From assembly GCF_902499555.1 (NCBI RefSeq), contig NZ_CABVMM010000006.1, positions 186,001 through 250,000 on the forward strand: a stretch of 64,000 nucleotides of DNA, in the 5' to 3' direction. A program made the translations under genes and the position numbers. The notes under the pieces were generated by a model. It did not search any database. It was not told the DNA's origin and saw only the letters and a list, made by a program, of their open reading frames with translations. How positions within the stretch are numbered: position 1 is the stretch's first letter; every line of letters begins with the position of its first letter. The DNA is from Mesonia oceanica. Lineage in GTDB: Bacteria; Bacteroidota; Bacteroidia; Flavobacteriales; Flavobacteriaceae. Positions 32,668-41,224 of the stretch are shown piece after piece.

Positions 32668-33815
32668 GATTCTACTCGTTTAATGGCTTTTTCTATTGTA
32701 GCCTCATCTACACAAAGTGAAAATCGAATATAACCTTCGCCAGCACTGCCAAAAACCGTTCCCGGTGCTGCGAACAAATGGTGCTTATGTAAAATATGTT
32801 CTGAAAATTCTTCTGAAGTTTTATACCTATTGGGAATTTTTGCCCAAACAAACATTCCGACTAAATCGCGTTTTTCTAATTGACAACCCAATTTTTCAGC
32901 CAACTCCGTAATTTTGATTCTTCGGTTTTTGTATAAAAAATCTAAATTTTTAAACCAATCTTCATTTTCCTTTAAAGCTACTGAGGCACCCAATTGAATA
33001 GGCAAAAACATCCCGCTATCCATATTGCTTTTTACTTTTAAGATATGTTGCAGGTTTTCCTGATTTCCTAAAACGGCACCTACACGCCAACCGGCCATAT
33101 TAAAAGTTTTACTTACTGATGTTAACTCTACACCAACATCTTTAGATCCAGGATATGCTAATAAACTTTCCGGATTATCGTTTAAAATAAAACTATACGG
33201 ATTGTCATTTACTAACAAAATATCATGCTTTTTTGCAAATGCAATGGCATCGTGAAAAAGGTGCTGACCAGCTTTTGCACCCGTTGGCATATGCGGATAA
33301 TTGAGCCACATGATTTTCACTTTGCTTAAATCTTGTTTTTCTAAGTCAGAAAAATTAGGCTGCCAGCCTTGTTCTTCTTTTAACTCATAAAAAACGGGCT
33401 TGGCTCCCACCAACTTGGTTACCGAGGTATAGGTAGGGTAACCCGGATTAGGAATCAACACCTCATCGCCTTCGTTTAAAAACGCCATGGAAATTTGCAT
33501 GACTCCTTCTTTACTTCCCATTAAAGGTAAAATCTCCGTATGAAGATTTACCTCTACCTGAAATTTACGTTGGTAGAAATCTGCAAAGGCTTCCCGCAAT
33601 TCATCTAAGCCACGATAGCTTTGGTATTGATGCGCTTTTTCTTGTTTGGCAGCCAATTGCATTTGTGCCACTGCATCGTAAGGCGGTGGTAAATCTGGGC
33701 TTCCTATTCCTAAGTTAATCACGTCTACTCCTTGTTGTTGCATTTCTTTGATTTCTTGCAACTTTTTACTGAAGTAGTACTCTTTAATAAACGCTAACCT
33801 ATTGGCGGGCTTCAT
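32664..33815 (-). CDS. PLP-dependent class I/II aminotransferase, probable aromatic aminotransferase
   Basis: A 383-residue fold-type I aminotransferase. The pyridoxal-binding lysine is in SVSKTFNMAGWRVG, preceded by the NPGYPTY and NYPHMPTGA cofactor/substrate loops and NDNPYSF. Family resemblance is to aspartate/LL-DAP-type aminotransferases. Its location between pheA and tyrA, overlapping both, implies that it transaminates phenylpyruvate and 4-hydroxyphenylpyruvate; that assignment is from context. Confidence 0.93.
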   Translation of the reverse strand: MKPANRLAFIKEYYFSKKLQEIKEMQQQGVDVINLGIGSPDLPPPYDAVAQMQLAAKQEKAHQYQSYRGLDELREAFADFYQRKFQVEVNLHTEILPLMGSKEGVMQISMAFLNEGDEVLIPNPGYPTYTSVTKLVGAKPVFYELKEEQGWQPNFSDLEKQDLSKVKIMWLNYPHMPTGAKAGQHLFHDAIAFAKKHDILLVNDNPYSFILNDNPESLLAYPGSKDVGVELTSVSKTFNMAGWRVGAVLGNQENLQHILKVKSNMDSGMFLPIQLGASVALKENEDWFKNLDFLYKNRRIKITELAEKLGCQLEKRDLVGMFVWAKIPNRYKTSEEFSEHILHKHHLFAAPGTVFGSAGEGYIRFSLCVDEATIEKAIKRVES

Positions 33816-34635
33816 GGTTTTTGTTTTTGTAGATTCCTAAAATTTTATGGGCTTCAGAAACTTTTTCTAAAGCTTTTATCGCTTCTTTTAACTTTGTGAT
33901 ATCTTTAAAGATAACATCGATAAAAAATGAATATTTCCAAGGTTCATCAACAATAGGAAGCGATTGAATTTTCGTCATATCCAATTCGTAACGATCTAAG
34001 ATTTGCAAAGCTTTCAGCAGACTTCCCTGTTCGTGTTTTAAAATTAATTTTAAAGAAGCTTTATCGGCTTGTGCTACCTTTTCTTTTTTTTCTGAAATGA
34101 TTAAAAAGCGTGTGGTGTTGGTCTGTTCTGAATGAATATTTTTAGCTAACACCTTCAGCTTAAAAATTTCTGCTGCCGTAGTACTTGCAATTGCCGCCGT
34201 GTTTTTCAAACCTTTTTCGGCTATACGCTTGGCAGCTTCTGCCGTGTCGTTGTCTTCTATTAATCTAATCTGCGGATATTGCTTAAAGAAATTTTTACAT
34301 TGCAACAACGCGATAGGATGAGAATAGACTTCGGTAATACTTTCTAAGGTTTCCCCGGGCAAGGCCATTAAATTCATTTTTACAGGAATGTAATGTTCAC
34401 CTATCACTTCTAAGCCATATTCATCTATATAAGCATAGTTAGGTAAAATAGTTCCTGCGGTAGAGTTTTCGATAGCCATGACGGCTTTTGTTACCAAATC
34501 ATTCGCTACTTGTTCTGCCAATTCTTTAAAACTAGCACACATCGATACTTGTACTTCTTGTCCGAAATACTCCCGTGCCACCTGATGGTGAAAAGAACCT
34601 TCTATGCCTTGAATTGCAATCACTTCTTTTTTCAT
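33799..34635 (-). CDS. pheA: Prephenate dehydratase with ACT domain
   Basis: PheA converts prephenate to phenylpyruvate, the committed step to phenylalanine. The 278-residue protein has a dehydratase domain (about 1-185: IQGIEGSFHHQVA, AIENSTAGTI, NTTRFLII) and a C-terminal ACT regulatory domain (about 195-270: GSLLKALQILDRYELDMTKIQSLP), which normally binds Phe as feedback inhibitor. It is the first enzyme gene of its operon and begins nine bases after the attenuator's T-run, so its transcription is controlled at the leader upstream. Confidence 0.96.
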   Translation of the reverse strand: MKKEVIAIQGIEGSFHHQVAREYFGQEVQVSMCASFKELAEQVANDLVTKAVMAIENSTAGTILPNYAYIDEYGLEVIGEHYIPVKMNLMALPGETLESITEVYSHPIALLQCKNFFKQYPQIRLIEDNDTAEAAKRIAEKGLKNTAAIASTTAAEIFKLKVLAKNIHSEQTNTTRFLIISEKKEKVAQADKASLKLILKHEQGSLLKALQILDRYELDMTKIQSLPIVDEPWKYSFFIDVIFKDITKLKEAIKALEKVSEAHKILGIYKNKNHEARQ

Positions 34636-34643
34636 TTTTATTC

Positions 34644-34678
34644 AAAAAAAAAATCCCGATAACTATTTATCGGGATTT
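34644..34678 (-). terminator. Attenuator hairpin of the pheA operon
   Basis: A perfect 12-bp stem (34651-34662 with 34667-34678, AAATCCCGATAA and its complement) and a 4-base loop are followed by a T-run of about ten on the minus strand, only nine bases before the pheA ATG. Because it lies upstream of the operon rather than at its end, it must act as a conditional terminator. Its 5' arm (TCCCGAT) can also pair with ATCGGGA at 34726..34720 inside the leader peptide frame. Confidence 0.9.
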
Positions 34679-34708
34679 TACGAATTACTTTTATAATTGA
34701 TGAAGTAT

Positions 34709-34786
34709 TTACATAGGGCTCCCGATTCTATTTCTAATAAAGAAATAAAAATAAAAATAGGCGTTCCAAGTAAATACGTTTTTCAT
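34709..34786 (-). CDS. Phe/Tyr leader peptide of the pheA operon attenuator
   Basis: A 25-codon open frame, ATG at 34786 and TAA at 34711..34709, starts MKNVFTW and contains the run YFYFYFF at codons 10-16, which is three Tyr and four Phe. It ends RIGSPM. The codons for RIGS carry ATCGGGA, which can form an antiterminator with the 5' arm of the hairpin at 34678..34644. A ribosome stalled on the aromatic codons would leave that segment free and allow readthrough. A ribosome reaching the stop codon would cover it and let the terminator form. The mechanism is inferred from this arrangement; the frame itself is seen directly. Confidence 0.88.
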   Translation of the reverse strand: MKNVFTWNAYFYFYFFIRNRIGSPM

Positions 34787-35024
34787 TTTGCTTTTAACTA
34801 TTAGACTAAATTATAATTTAATTTTTAGAAACAAAATGTTTTTTAGGTTTTTATTGAAAATTAAAATATAATCACCTTTCTACTCCGCTCAAGGTAACAA
34901 ATCTCATTAAGAGCTGATTTTTCATAATACTATAATTATCACACTGATCGGAATCGAAAATGTTTTCTCATTGAAAACAATTCAACTTTTAAACTGAAAA
35001 ATACTTTTCCCATTAAGAATTATT
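34787..35024. other. Spacer between the pheA leader and gldA
   Basis: AT-rich divergent spacer. It must contain the pheA leader promoter, but no good TAnnTTTG match is seen on the minus strand. A fragment at 34873-34912 (CTCAAGGTAACAAAT...AAGAGCT) resembles part of repeat family A. No gene was found. Confidence 0.4.
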
Positions 35025-35032
35025 TATTTTTG
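35025..35032 (+). promoter_or_regulatory. -7 promoter box TATTTTTG for gldA
   Basis: Matches TAnnTTTG and lies 12 bases before the ATG at 35045 (18 before the second ATG at 35051). No clear -33 element. Confidence 0.45.
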
Positions 35033-35044
35033 AGATTAAATTAA

Positions 35045-35959
35045 ATGACTATGGGCATTGAAGTAAAGGGTATTTCTAAATTCTACGGAACGCAGCAAGC
35101 ACTAAAAGAAATTTCTTTTGAAATTAATACCGGGGAGATTGTAGGCTTTTTAGGTCCAAATGGTGCAGGAAAATCAACGACCATGAAAATTTTAACCGGA
35201 TATCTACCGGCTTCAGAAGGAATTGCCAAAATTAATGGTCTTGATATTACTACCGATAAGTTAAAACTTCAGCAGCAAATTGGGTATTTACCGGAACACA
35301 ACCCGTTATACTTAGAAATGTATGTACGTGAATATTTAGCTTTTAATGCAAAAGTTTACAAAACGCTCAAAGAAGAGATTGAAAAGGTAATCGAATTGAC
35401 TGGTTTAACTCCGGAAGCCAATAAAAAAATCGGCGAACTTTCTAAAGGTTATCGCCAGCGTGTAGGTTTAGCCAATGCCTTATTGCACAACCCAAGTGTG
35501 CTCATTTTAGATGAACCCACCACCGGGTTAGACCCGAACCAGTTAGTAGAAATTCGAGAACTCATCAAAAAAATAGGAAAAGAGAAAACCATTTTCTTAT
35601 CAACGCACATCATGCAAGAGGTAGAAGCGGTTTGCGATCGGGTGATTATTATTAATAATGGTGAAATTGTAGCCGATAAAAAATTAAAAGAACTCACGGA
35701 AGATAATCAGCAAACAGTAGTCGTTGAATTTGATTATCGTGTAGAAACGGTCGCCTTACAACGTTTACCTCAAATTAAAGAGGTAAAAAACCCAGCTGGT
35801 TTTTTGTATGAAATCACTTTTGAAACTTCCAAAGATATGCGATCAGTGGTGTTTGATTTTGCCCATGATAACGGACTTAAAATCCTTCAACTTCACCAAA
35901 AGCATAAAAATTTGGAAGACTTGTTTAGGGATTTAACGCAGAAGCAAAAGGTAGAATAA
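35045..35959 (+). CDS. gldA: Gliding motility ABC transporter ATP-binding subunit GldA
   Basis: GldA is the ATPase of the GldAFG ABC transporter needed for gliding in Flavobacterium johnsoniae. The 304-residue protein has Walker A GPNGAGKST (about 38-46), the ABC signature LSKGYRQR (about 135), Walker B VLILDEPTTGLDP and the switch His in STHIMQEV. The stretch YLPEHNPLYLEMYVREYL is characteristic of GldA. The membrane subunits gldF and gldG are not adjacent, as in other flavobacteria. Confidence 0.93.
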   Translation: MTMGIEVKGISKFYGTQQALKEISFEINTGEIVGFLGPNGAGKSTTMKILTGYLPASEGIAKINGLDITTDKLKLQQQIGYLPEHNPLYLEMYVREYLAFNAKVYKTLKEEIEKVIELTGLTPEANKKIGELSKGYRQRVGLANALLHNPSVLILDEPTTGLDPNQLVEIRELIKKIGKEKTIFLSTHIMQEVEAVCDRVIIINNGEIVADKKLKELTEDNQQTVVVEFDYRVETVALQRLPQIKEVKNPAGFLYEITFETSKDMRSVVFDFAHDNGLKILQLHQKHKNLEDLFRDLTQKQKVE

Positions 35960-36004
35960 ATAAATTTCTTTCTTAATTTAGTTCACAGTTCTAAAAAAGT
36001 AATT

Positions 36005-36049
36005 ATAAACAACAATGCGAACCTAAATTAGGTTCGCATTGTTGTTTAT
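36005..36049. terminator. Perfect 21-bp inverted repeat between convergent genes, probable two-way terminator
   Basis: Two perfectly complementary 21-base arms (36005-36025 and 36029-36049) flank a three-base loop. It lies between the ends of gldA (plus) and the BspA-like gene (minus), 11 bases from the latter's stop. No true T-run follows on either side, so efficiency as a terminator is uncertain, but the placement fits. Confidence 0.75.
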
Positions 36050-36060
36050 AGATCTTCAAT

Positions 36061-39000
36061 TTAATTTTTAATCAATTGTTTATTAATTACCCCTTGATTG
36101 GTCTGTATTTGAAGGAGATAGATTCCTGCGCTTAAATTTTCAATAGTTAATTTTTCTAGATTTTCTGAAAAGTTCAATAACCTTTTCCCTTGAAGATTAT
36201 AAATATTTATTTCATTCAATTCTAGAGTTGTGTTTTTCTGAATATTTAAAATTCCAGTAGTAGGATTAGGATAAATGCTTATTGTTCGACTCTTATCATA
36301 TTCATTTACGCTTAAATCTTCAACAAATTGTGTAGAAACCATATTGGTAATAATAGGTTCATTAAAATCAAAATAGATTTGCGCATCACCAGTCACAAAA
36401 TCTCCAACAGCTACGTTTTCTTTGGGTTTGATTTTGTAAGCGATAAAGCCGTGACTCCCCGGTTCGTCTGAGTTTTCATCAGGAAGGTTGATATCTTCAA
36501 AAATGAATTCTACGTGATTACCATCCGTAATTTCTACCCGGTAATCATCGCTTGCATTTACAGGTCTAATGCTACTGTAATCTAAGTTGGGATGCAACGT
36601 ATCTACTACACGCACATTAATGGCACTTGCCGTTCCGGTATTTTGGAAACGGATTAAATAATCTAAATATTGGTCGGCATCATCGATATGAACTTCATCT
36701 CCTTGCAAGATCTGCTTATCATTAGGGTCGTAAGAGTTCACTACCACTTGATCATAATCAAACGTATTATCTTCTGGGGTATAGTCGTTGGTATTAGGAG
36801 TTACCGTGGCTGTAAATGCTAAGATATCATCTCCATTTACGGTTGGCGGTTGAAAGGTCTGCATCGTAAAATTAAATACTTGCTGATTAAATGGAGATAA
36901 ATCGTTAACCTCAAAATTCAATTCATTAGTGCTACTTGAACTTTCAGCAGGAGTTGCTACCACAAAACTTTGTTTGGTATCATCAAAAAGTAAACTGACG
37001 TTTGCCAATGAAACGGTCTGTGTTCCCATATTTTCAATGACTAATCGATAATCGCCTTCAAAACCCGGACGGGCTTGCGAAACGGGCAATAAGGTAATAT
37101 TTAAATCTTCGACGGTTTGTGTTGCGGTGAGGCAGAAGTTTTGTTGAATTGTTTGATTAGCTTCTGTGAAAATAATTTCACTAGATTCCGGTGAAGCTTC
37201 CAAAAAATCTGGTAAATTAATTAATGATATTTCAAATTCATTATCTACTAAACCAATATTATATATCCCATCATTAGAAAAAGTAATGAAATTATAATTT
37301 TCATTGCTAATAAAAATCATTTGATTATTAAAAGGAAAATCATTATCATCACAACCATTATCGTCACTATCATATTTGATATAACCGGTTATTGCGTTAC
37401 ACTCTTCAGAAAACATATCTCCAATAATGTTCCACCCCATTTCATCAATTAAATATTGACGTACAGATTCATTACAATATTTTAAATCTTCAGCCCCTAG
37501 AGTACCATTCTGTAAATTTGAATTACTTAAATTTTGAAGCAACAAATCATAATTAACAATATCTAGATTAGTTCTTGTTAAAAAACCATAAAGATCTGAG
37601 ACATTAAATTCCCATTCATACAATGATTGATTAAAGCTTTCAGCTTCATAAAACATAGATCCAAAACCATCACCATTATTAAAACCAACTACATTTGAAA
37701 CGTCCCAATTATTTAATGGCTGATTGAAACTAATAGCACCACTGAACATACTGAACATATTTTGCACGTTACTTACATTCCATTGATTTAAAGGTTGATT
37801 AAAGGAAATAGCACCTCGAAACATATAATTCATATCTGTAACGTTACTTACATCCCAATCTTCCAACGGCTGATTAAAAGCTAAAGCCCTATTAAACATT
37901 CCACTCATATCTATTACATTACTAACATCCCAATCTTCCAACGGCTGATTAAAGTTACTCCCATCAAGACCTGCTCGAAACATTTCTCTCATACTAGTAA
38001 CACTACTTACATCCCAATTGTTTAATGGCTGATTAAAGGAGACAGCATCAATAAACATAAAATTCATATTTGTTACATTACTTACATCCCAATCATTTAA
38101 AGGTTGATTAAATGACATAGCACGATCAAACATATTAGACATATTTTCTACATTACTTACATTCCATTGATCTAAAGGCTGATTAAAGGACATAGCACTT
38201 TTAAACATACGAGACATGTCTTCTACATTACTAACATTCCAATCATTTAAGGATTGATTAAAAGAAGAAGCTACATAAAACATGGAATCCATATTAGAAA
38301 CATTACTAACATCCCAATCACTTAAAGGTTGATTAAAAGAAGAAGCTACATAAAACATTTCTTCCATTGTAATAGCATTATTTACATTCCAATTATTTAA
38401 TGGTTGATCAAATGAATTAGCACCATTAAACATATAATCAAAGTTGTTCACATTAGAAACATCCCAATCATTAATATTACTATTGAAATTTTCGCAATCT
38501 TTAAACATACCACTCAAACTAGTAACTTGGCTTAAATCTGGCGTATCGTTAGCATAGATGAGTATATTACTTTCGTTACCCAAAAAAGCATTCTCCATAG
38601 ATTGCCACTCAATTGCTCCCCAGTTATCTATACCTATAAGCCTACTATCTGAAATTTCAAACCTTGGAAATTCACCTGTGATGATAATCCTATAGAAACC
38701 ACTATCTGTATAAGTGTGAGTAATATCTCCTGTAATACCGGATTGTGAAGTACCATCACCAAAATCTATATTATAATTATAATCATCCCCTAATGAATTA
38801 ATTGTAACATTATCATTTTCATCTATATCGATATTCCACCTTGTTACAAATGCTGCTTCAGGAAAGTTACCACAATTTGTAATAGTTTCTGCTTCTATGT
38901 ACCACCCCATATCATTGTTCAAAACATTATAAGCAACTTCATCACAATAAAATACACCATTCGCATATAGGGAAAAATTTTGTAAATCTAAATCAATAAA

Positions 39001-39936
39001 TCTTTGTAAAAGAGCTTCAAAATTATTTACATCAAACATAAGTGCCCCACCAAGAAAAGAACCAAAATCATAAATTTCACTATTAAAGTTCCAATTTGAT
39101 ATATCTTGATTAAATTTCCTTGCCCCATTGAACATACTCGACATATAAATTACATTAGATACATCCCAATTGTCTAGGGGTTGATTAAACTCATAGGCAA
39201 ACAGAAACATATCATCCAAATTTGTCACACTAGATATATCCCAATTATTCAGAGGTTGATTAAATTTATAAGCATGCGCAAACATAGAATTAAAACTCTC
39301 TACATTGGATACATTCCAACTGTTTAGAGGTTGATTAAATTTATGAGCGCCAAAAAACATTTCCTCCATTGCAACAGCATCACTTACATTCCAATTATCT
39401 AGTGGTTGATTAAATTTATAAGCACGCTCAAACATAGAATTAAAGTTGGTCACATTTGAAACATCCCAATCATTAATATTACTATTTAAATTCTCACAGT
39501 GTTCAAACATACTACTCAAGTTAGTAACTTGAGTTAAATCAGGGCTATCAGTAGCGTTAATCTGTAGATATTTACAATCTTTAAAAGCTCTTTCCATTGA
39601 AGTCCATTCTATATCTCCCCATTGTTCTACAAATTTTAATTTTTCACTACTTAAAAATGAACTAGGAAAATGTATCCTTGGAAAATCTCCATAAATACTC
39701 ACTGTATAAACCCCTGCAGAATCATAAGTATGGGTAGCATCACCTGTCTGGTTATTTACAACCGTGCCATCACCAAAATCTACGGTATAATTATAACCTT
39801 CACCTTCTGTGGGAATGGTTATACTTAAGTTATTACCTTCAACCTCCCACGTAGTAATAAAAGGTTCGTTTTGAGCGGAAACAAAAAAGCTAATCAATAA
39901 AAAGCTTAAAAAGAAGTAAAGTTTTTTCATTATCAA
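36061..39936 (-). CDS. Large T9SS-exported surface protein with two PKD/BspA-repeat modules
   Basis: A 1291-residue secreted protein: signal peptide ending VSAQ (about 22), then two homologous modules. Each begins with a PKD-like domain (VDFGDGT..THTYDSAG and IDFGDGT..THTYTDSG) followed by tandem BspA-type (DUF285) repeats of about 25 residues of the form FNQPLNNWDVSNVxxMxxMF. There are six units in the first module (about 155-310) and twelve in the second (about 485-800). A region rich in DUF11-like beta domains follows (about 890-1200, with DPNDKQILQGDEV and IYFDFNEPIITN), then a T9SS type A domain (about 1215-1291, SIYPNPTTGILNIQ). Likely a surface adhesin. Confidence 0.9.
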   Translation of the reverse strand: MIMKKLYFFLSFLLISFFVSAQNEPFITTWEVEGNNLSITIPTEGEGYNYTVDFGDGTVVNNQTGDATHTYDSAGVYTVSIYGDFPRIHFPSSFLSSEKLKFVEQWGDIEWTSMERAFKDCKYLQINATDSPDLTQVTNLSSMFEHCENLNSNINDWDVSNVTNFNSMFERAYKFNQPLDNWNVSDAVAMEEMFFGAHKFNQPLNSWNVSNVESFNSMFAHAYKFNQPLNNWDISSVTNLDDMFLFAYEFNQPLDNWDVSNVIYMSSMFNGARKFNQDISNWNFNSEIYDFGSFLGGALMFDVNNFEALLQRFIDLDLQNFSLYANGVFYCDEVAYNVLNNDMGWYIEAETITNCGNFPEAAFVTRWNIDIDENDNVTINSLGDDYNYNIDFGDGTSQSGITGDITHTYTDSGFYRIIITGEFPRFEISDSRLIGIDNWGAIEWQSMENAFLGNESNILIYANDTPDLSQVTSLSGMFKDCENFNSNINDWDVSNVNNFDYMFNGANSFDQPLNNWNVNNAITMEEMFYVASSFNQPLSDWDVSNVSNMDSMFYVASSFNQSLNDWNVSNVEDMSRMFKSAMSFNQPLDQWNVSNVENMSNMFDRAMSFNQPLNDWDVSNVTNMNFMFIDAVSFNQPLNNWDVSSVTSMREMFRAGLDGSNFNQPLEDWDVSNVIDMSGMFNRALAFNQPLEDWDVSNVTDMNYMFRGAISFNQPLNQWNVSNVQNMFSMFSGAISFNQPLNNWDVSNVVGFNNGDGFGSMFYEAESFNQSLYEWEFNVSDLYGFLTRTNLDIVNYDLLLQNLSNSNLQNGTLGAEDLKYCNESVRQYLIDEMGWNIIGDMFSEECNAITGYIKYDSDDNGCDDNDFPFNNQMIFISNENYNFITFSNDGIYNIGLVDNEFEISLINLPDFLEASPESSEIIFTEANQTIQQNFCLTATQTVEDLNITLLPVSQARPGFEGDYRLVIENMGTQTVSLANVSLLFDDTKQSFVVATPAESSSSTNELNFEVNDLSPFNQQVFNFTMQTFQPPTVNGDDILAFTATVTPNTNDYTPEDNTFDYDQVVVNSYDPNDKQILQGDEVHIDDADQYLDYLIRFQNTGTASAINVRVVDTLHPNLDYSSIRPVNASDDYRVEITDGNHVEFIFEDINLPDENSDEPGSHGFIAYKIKPKENVAVGDFVTGDAQIYFDFNEPIITNMVSTQFVEDLSVNEYDKSRTISIYPNPTTGILNIQKNTTLELNEINIYNLQGKRLLNFSENLEKLTIENLSAGIYLLQIQTNQGVINKQLIKN
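37614..38480 (-). repeat. Coding tandem repeat, about 75-bp units (second BspA block)
   Basis: Twelve imperfect repeats encoding FNQPL-W-V-NV-M-MF units inside the large surface protein. Plus-strand text shows the recurring CCCAATCATTTAAAGGTTGA-type segment every 70-80 bases. High identity between units makes length change by recombination likely. Confidence 0.85.
39090..39475 (-). repeat. Coding tandem repeat, about 75-bp units (first BspA block)
   Basis: Six repeats of the same unit as in 37614-38480, in the first module of the surface protein. Together with the shared PKD start this shows an internal duplication of the whole module. Confidence 0.8.
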
Positions 39937-40119
39937 TAGTTTGCTAGCAATATAACTATTTCATACATGAAAATCATAAATTAACATAAAATATTCTTAA
40001 AAACATATCATTCATAATTTCATTAAGATTTATTCATGTTAACGGATACGTATATTTTTTTTTAACTTAAATTTAGGTGGATGGTTTTATCTATTATACC
40101 CGTAAAAATCACCGCATAA

Positions 40120-41076
40120 TTAAAACAACTCGCTAGCTATTTTATGAATGTTATTGCTTTTTCCCATAGAATAATAATGTAGTACCGGAGCTCCTGCTGA
40201 AATCAATTCCCTACTTTGTTGGATACACCACTCTACTCCAACTTGACGGACTTGATCTTTGGTTTTACATTTCAACACTTCTAAAGTTAAGGTATCAGGA
40301 AGATCTACATGGAAACGATGCGGCAAAATCGAAAGTTGTCGTTTAGTAGCCAAAGGTTTTAATCCTGGAATAATAGGAACCGTAATTCCTGCTGTTCTGC
40401 ATTTATCTACAAACTCAAAATACTTTTGATTATCAAAAAACATTTGTGTAACTATATAGCAAGCACCAGCAGCTACTTTTTCTTTTAAGCGCAATACATC
40501 CTGATCTAAGCTTGGCGCTTCCATATGTTTTTCCGGATATCCGGCAACGCCAATACAAAAATTGGTCTTACTCTTATTAAGCAATTCTTCATCTAAATAT
40601 TCTCCTTTGTTTAAACCTACAATCTGTTTGACCAAGTCTTTTGCAAAGGTGTGCCCTTCTTTTTCAGCAGAAAAATAAGTTTCGTTTTTAACTGCATCAC
40701 CACGCAAAGCCAAGACGTTATCTATTCCCAAAAAATCGAGATCAATTAAAAAATTCTCGGTATCTTCTTTGGTGAAACCGCCGCACAAAATATGAGGAAC
40801 CGCATCTACTTCATATTTGTTTTGAATAGCCGCACAAATCCCCACTGTTCCCGGACGCTTTCTTACTACTTTCTTTTGTAGCAAACCTCCTGAAAGTTCT
40901 TTATATACATATTCTTCGCGATGATAGGTTACATCAATAAATGGAGGTTGAAATTCCATTAACGGATCGATATGATCAAAAATTGATTGAATATTCTGCC
41001 CTTTTAAAGGCGGTAAAATTTCAAAAGAAAATAAAGTCTTTCCTTTTGCTTTTTTAATATGATCTACTACTTTCAT
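40120..41076 (-). CDS. metF: 5,10-methylenetetrahydrofolate reductase
   Basis: MetF reduces methylene-THF to methyl-THF, the methyl donor used by MetH, with an FAD cofactor. The 318-residue barrel shows FSFEILPP near 17, DVTYHREE, ALRGD, and QMFFDNQKYFEF. Length and motifs are typical. It is the third gene of the metH1-metH2-metF group and shares its pathway; the 148-bp gap after metH2 could hold a secondary promoter, but none is obvious. Confidence 0.96.
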   Translation of the reverse strand: MKVVDHIKKAKGKTLFSFEILPPLKGQNIQSIFDHIDPLMEFQPPFIDVTYHREEYVYKELSGGLLQKKVVRKRPGTVGICAAIQNKYEVDAVPHILCGGFTKEDTENFLIDLDFLGIDNVLALRGDAVKNETYFSAEKEGHTFAKDLVKQIVGLNKGEYLDEELLNKSKTNFCIGVAGYPEKHMEAPSLDQDVLRLKEKVAAGACYIVTQMFFDNQKYFEFVDKCRTAGITVPIIPGLKPLATKRQLSILPHRFHVDLPDTLTLEVLKCKTKDQVRQVGVEWCIQQSRELISAGAPVLHYYSMGKSNNIHKIASELF

Positions 41077-41224
41077 TTTTCTAACTTTTTTACAATTATC
41101 ACCCTAAACTTTTTAAATTACTTTTAATCAACGCTTTGAAAATCTCATCTTGATGCGATGCTGAAATCGAAGATTCAACGTAGTTAAACAAGTTCAGTAT
41201 GACGTTAGTCTTTATTTATATTTT

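Noticed and set aside
37614..39475. Regular tandem repeats that could suggest a CRISPR array
   Set aside because: The repeats are in frame, encode BspA-type 25-residue units with variable identity, and lack unique spacers.
41077..41224. Possible second SAM riboswitch before metF
   Set aside because: The 148-bp gap has no S-box core blocks; it only holds a fragment resembling repeat D (AAGTTCAGTATGACG).
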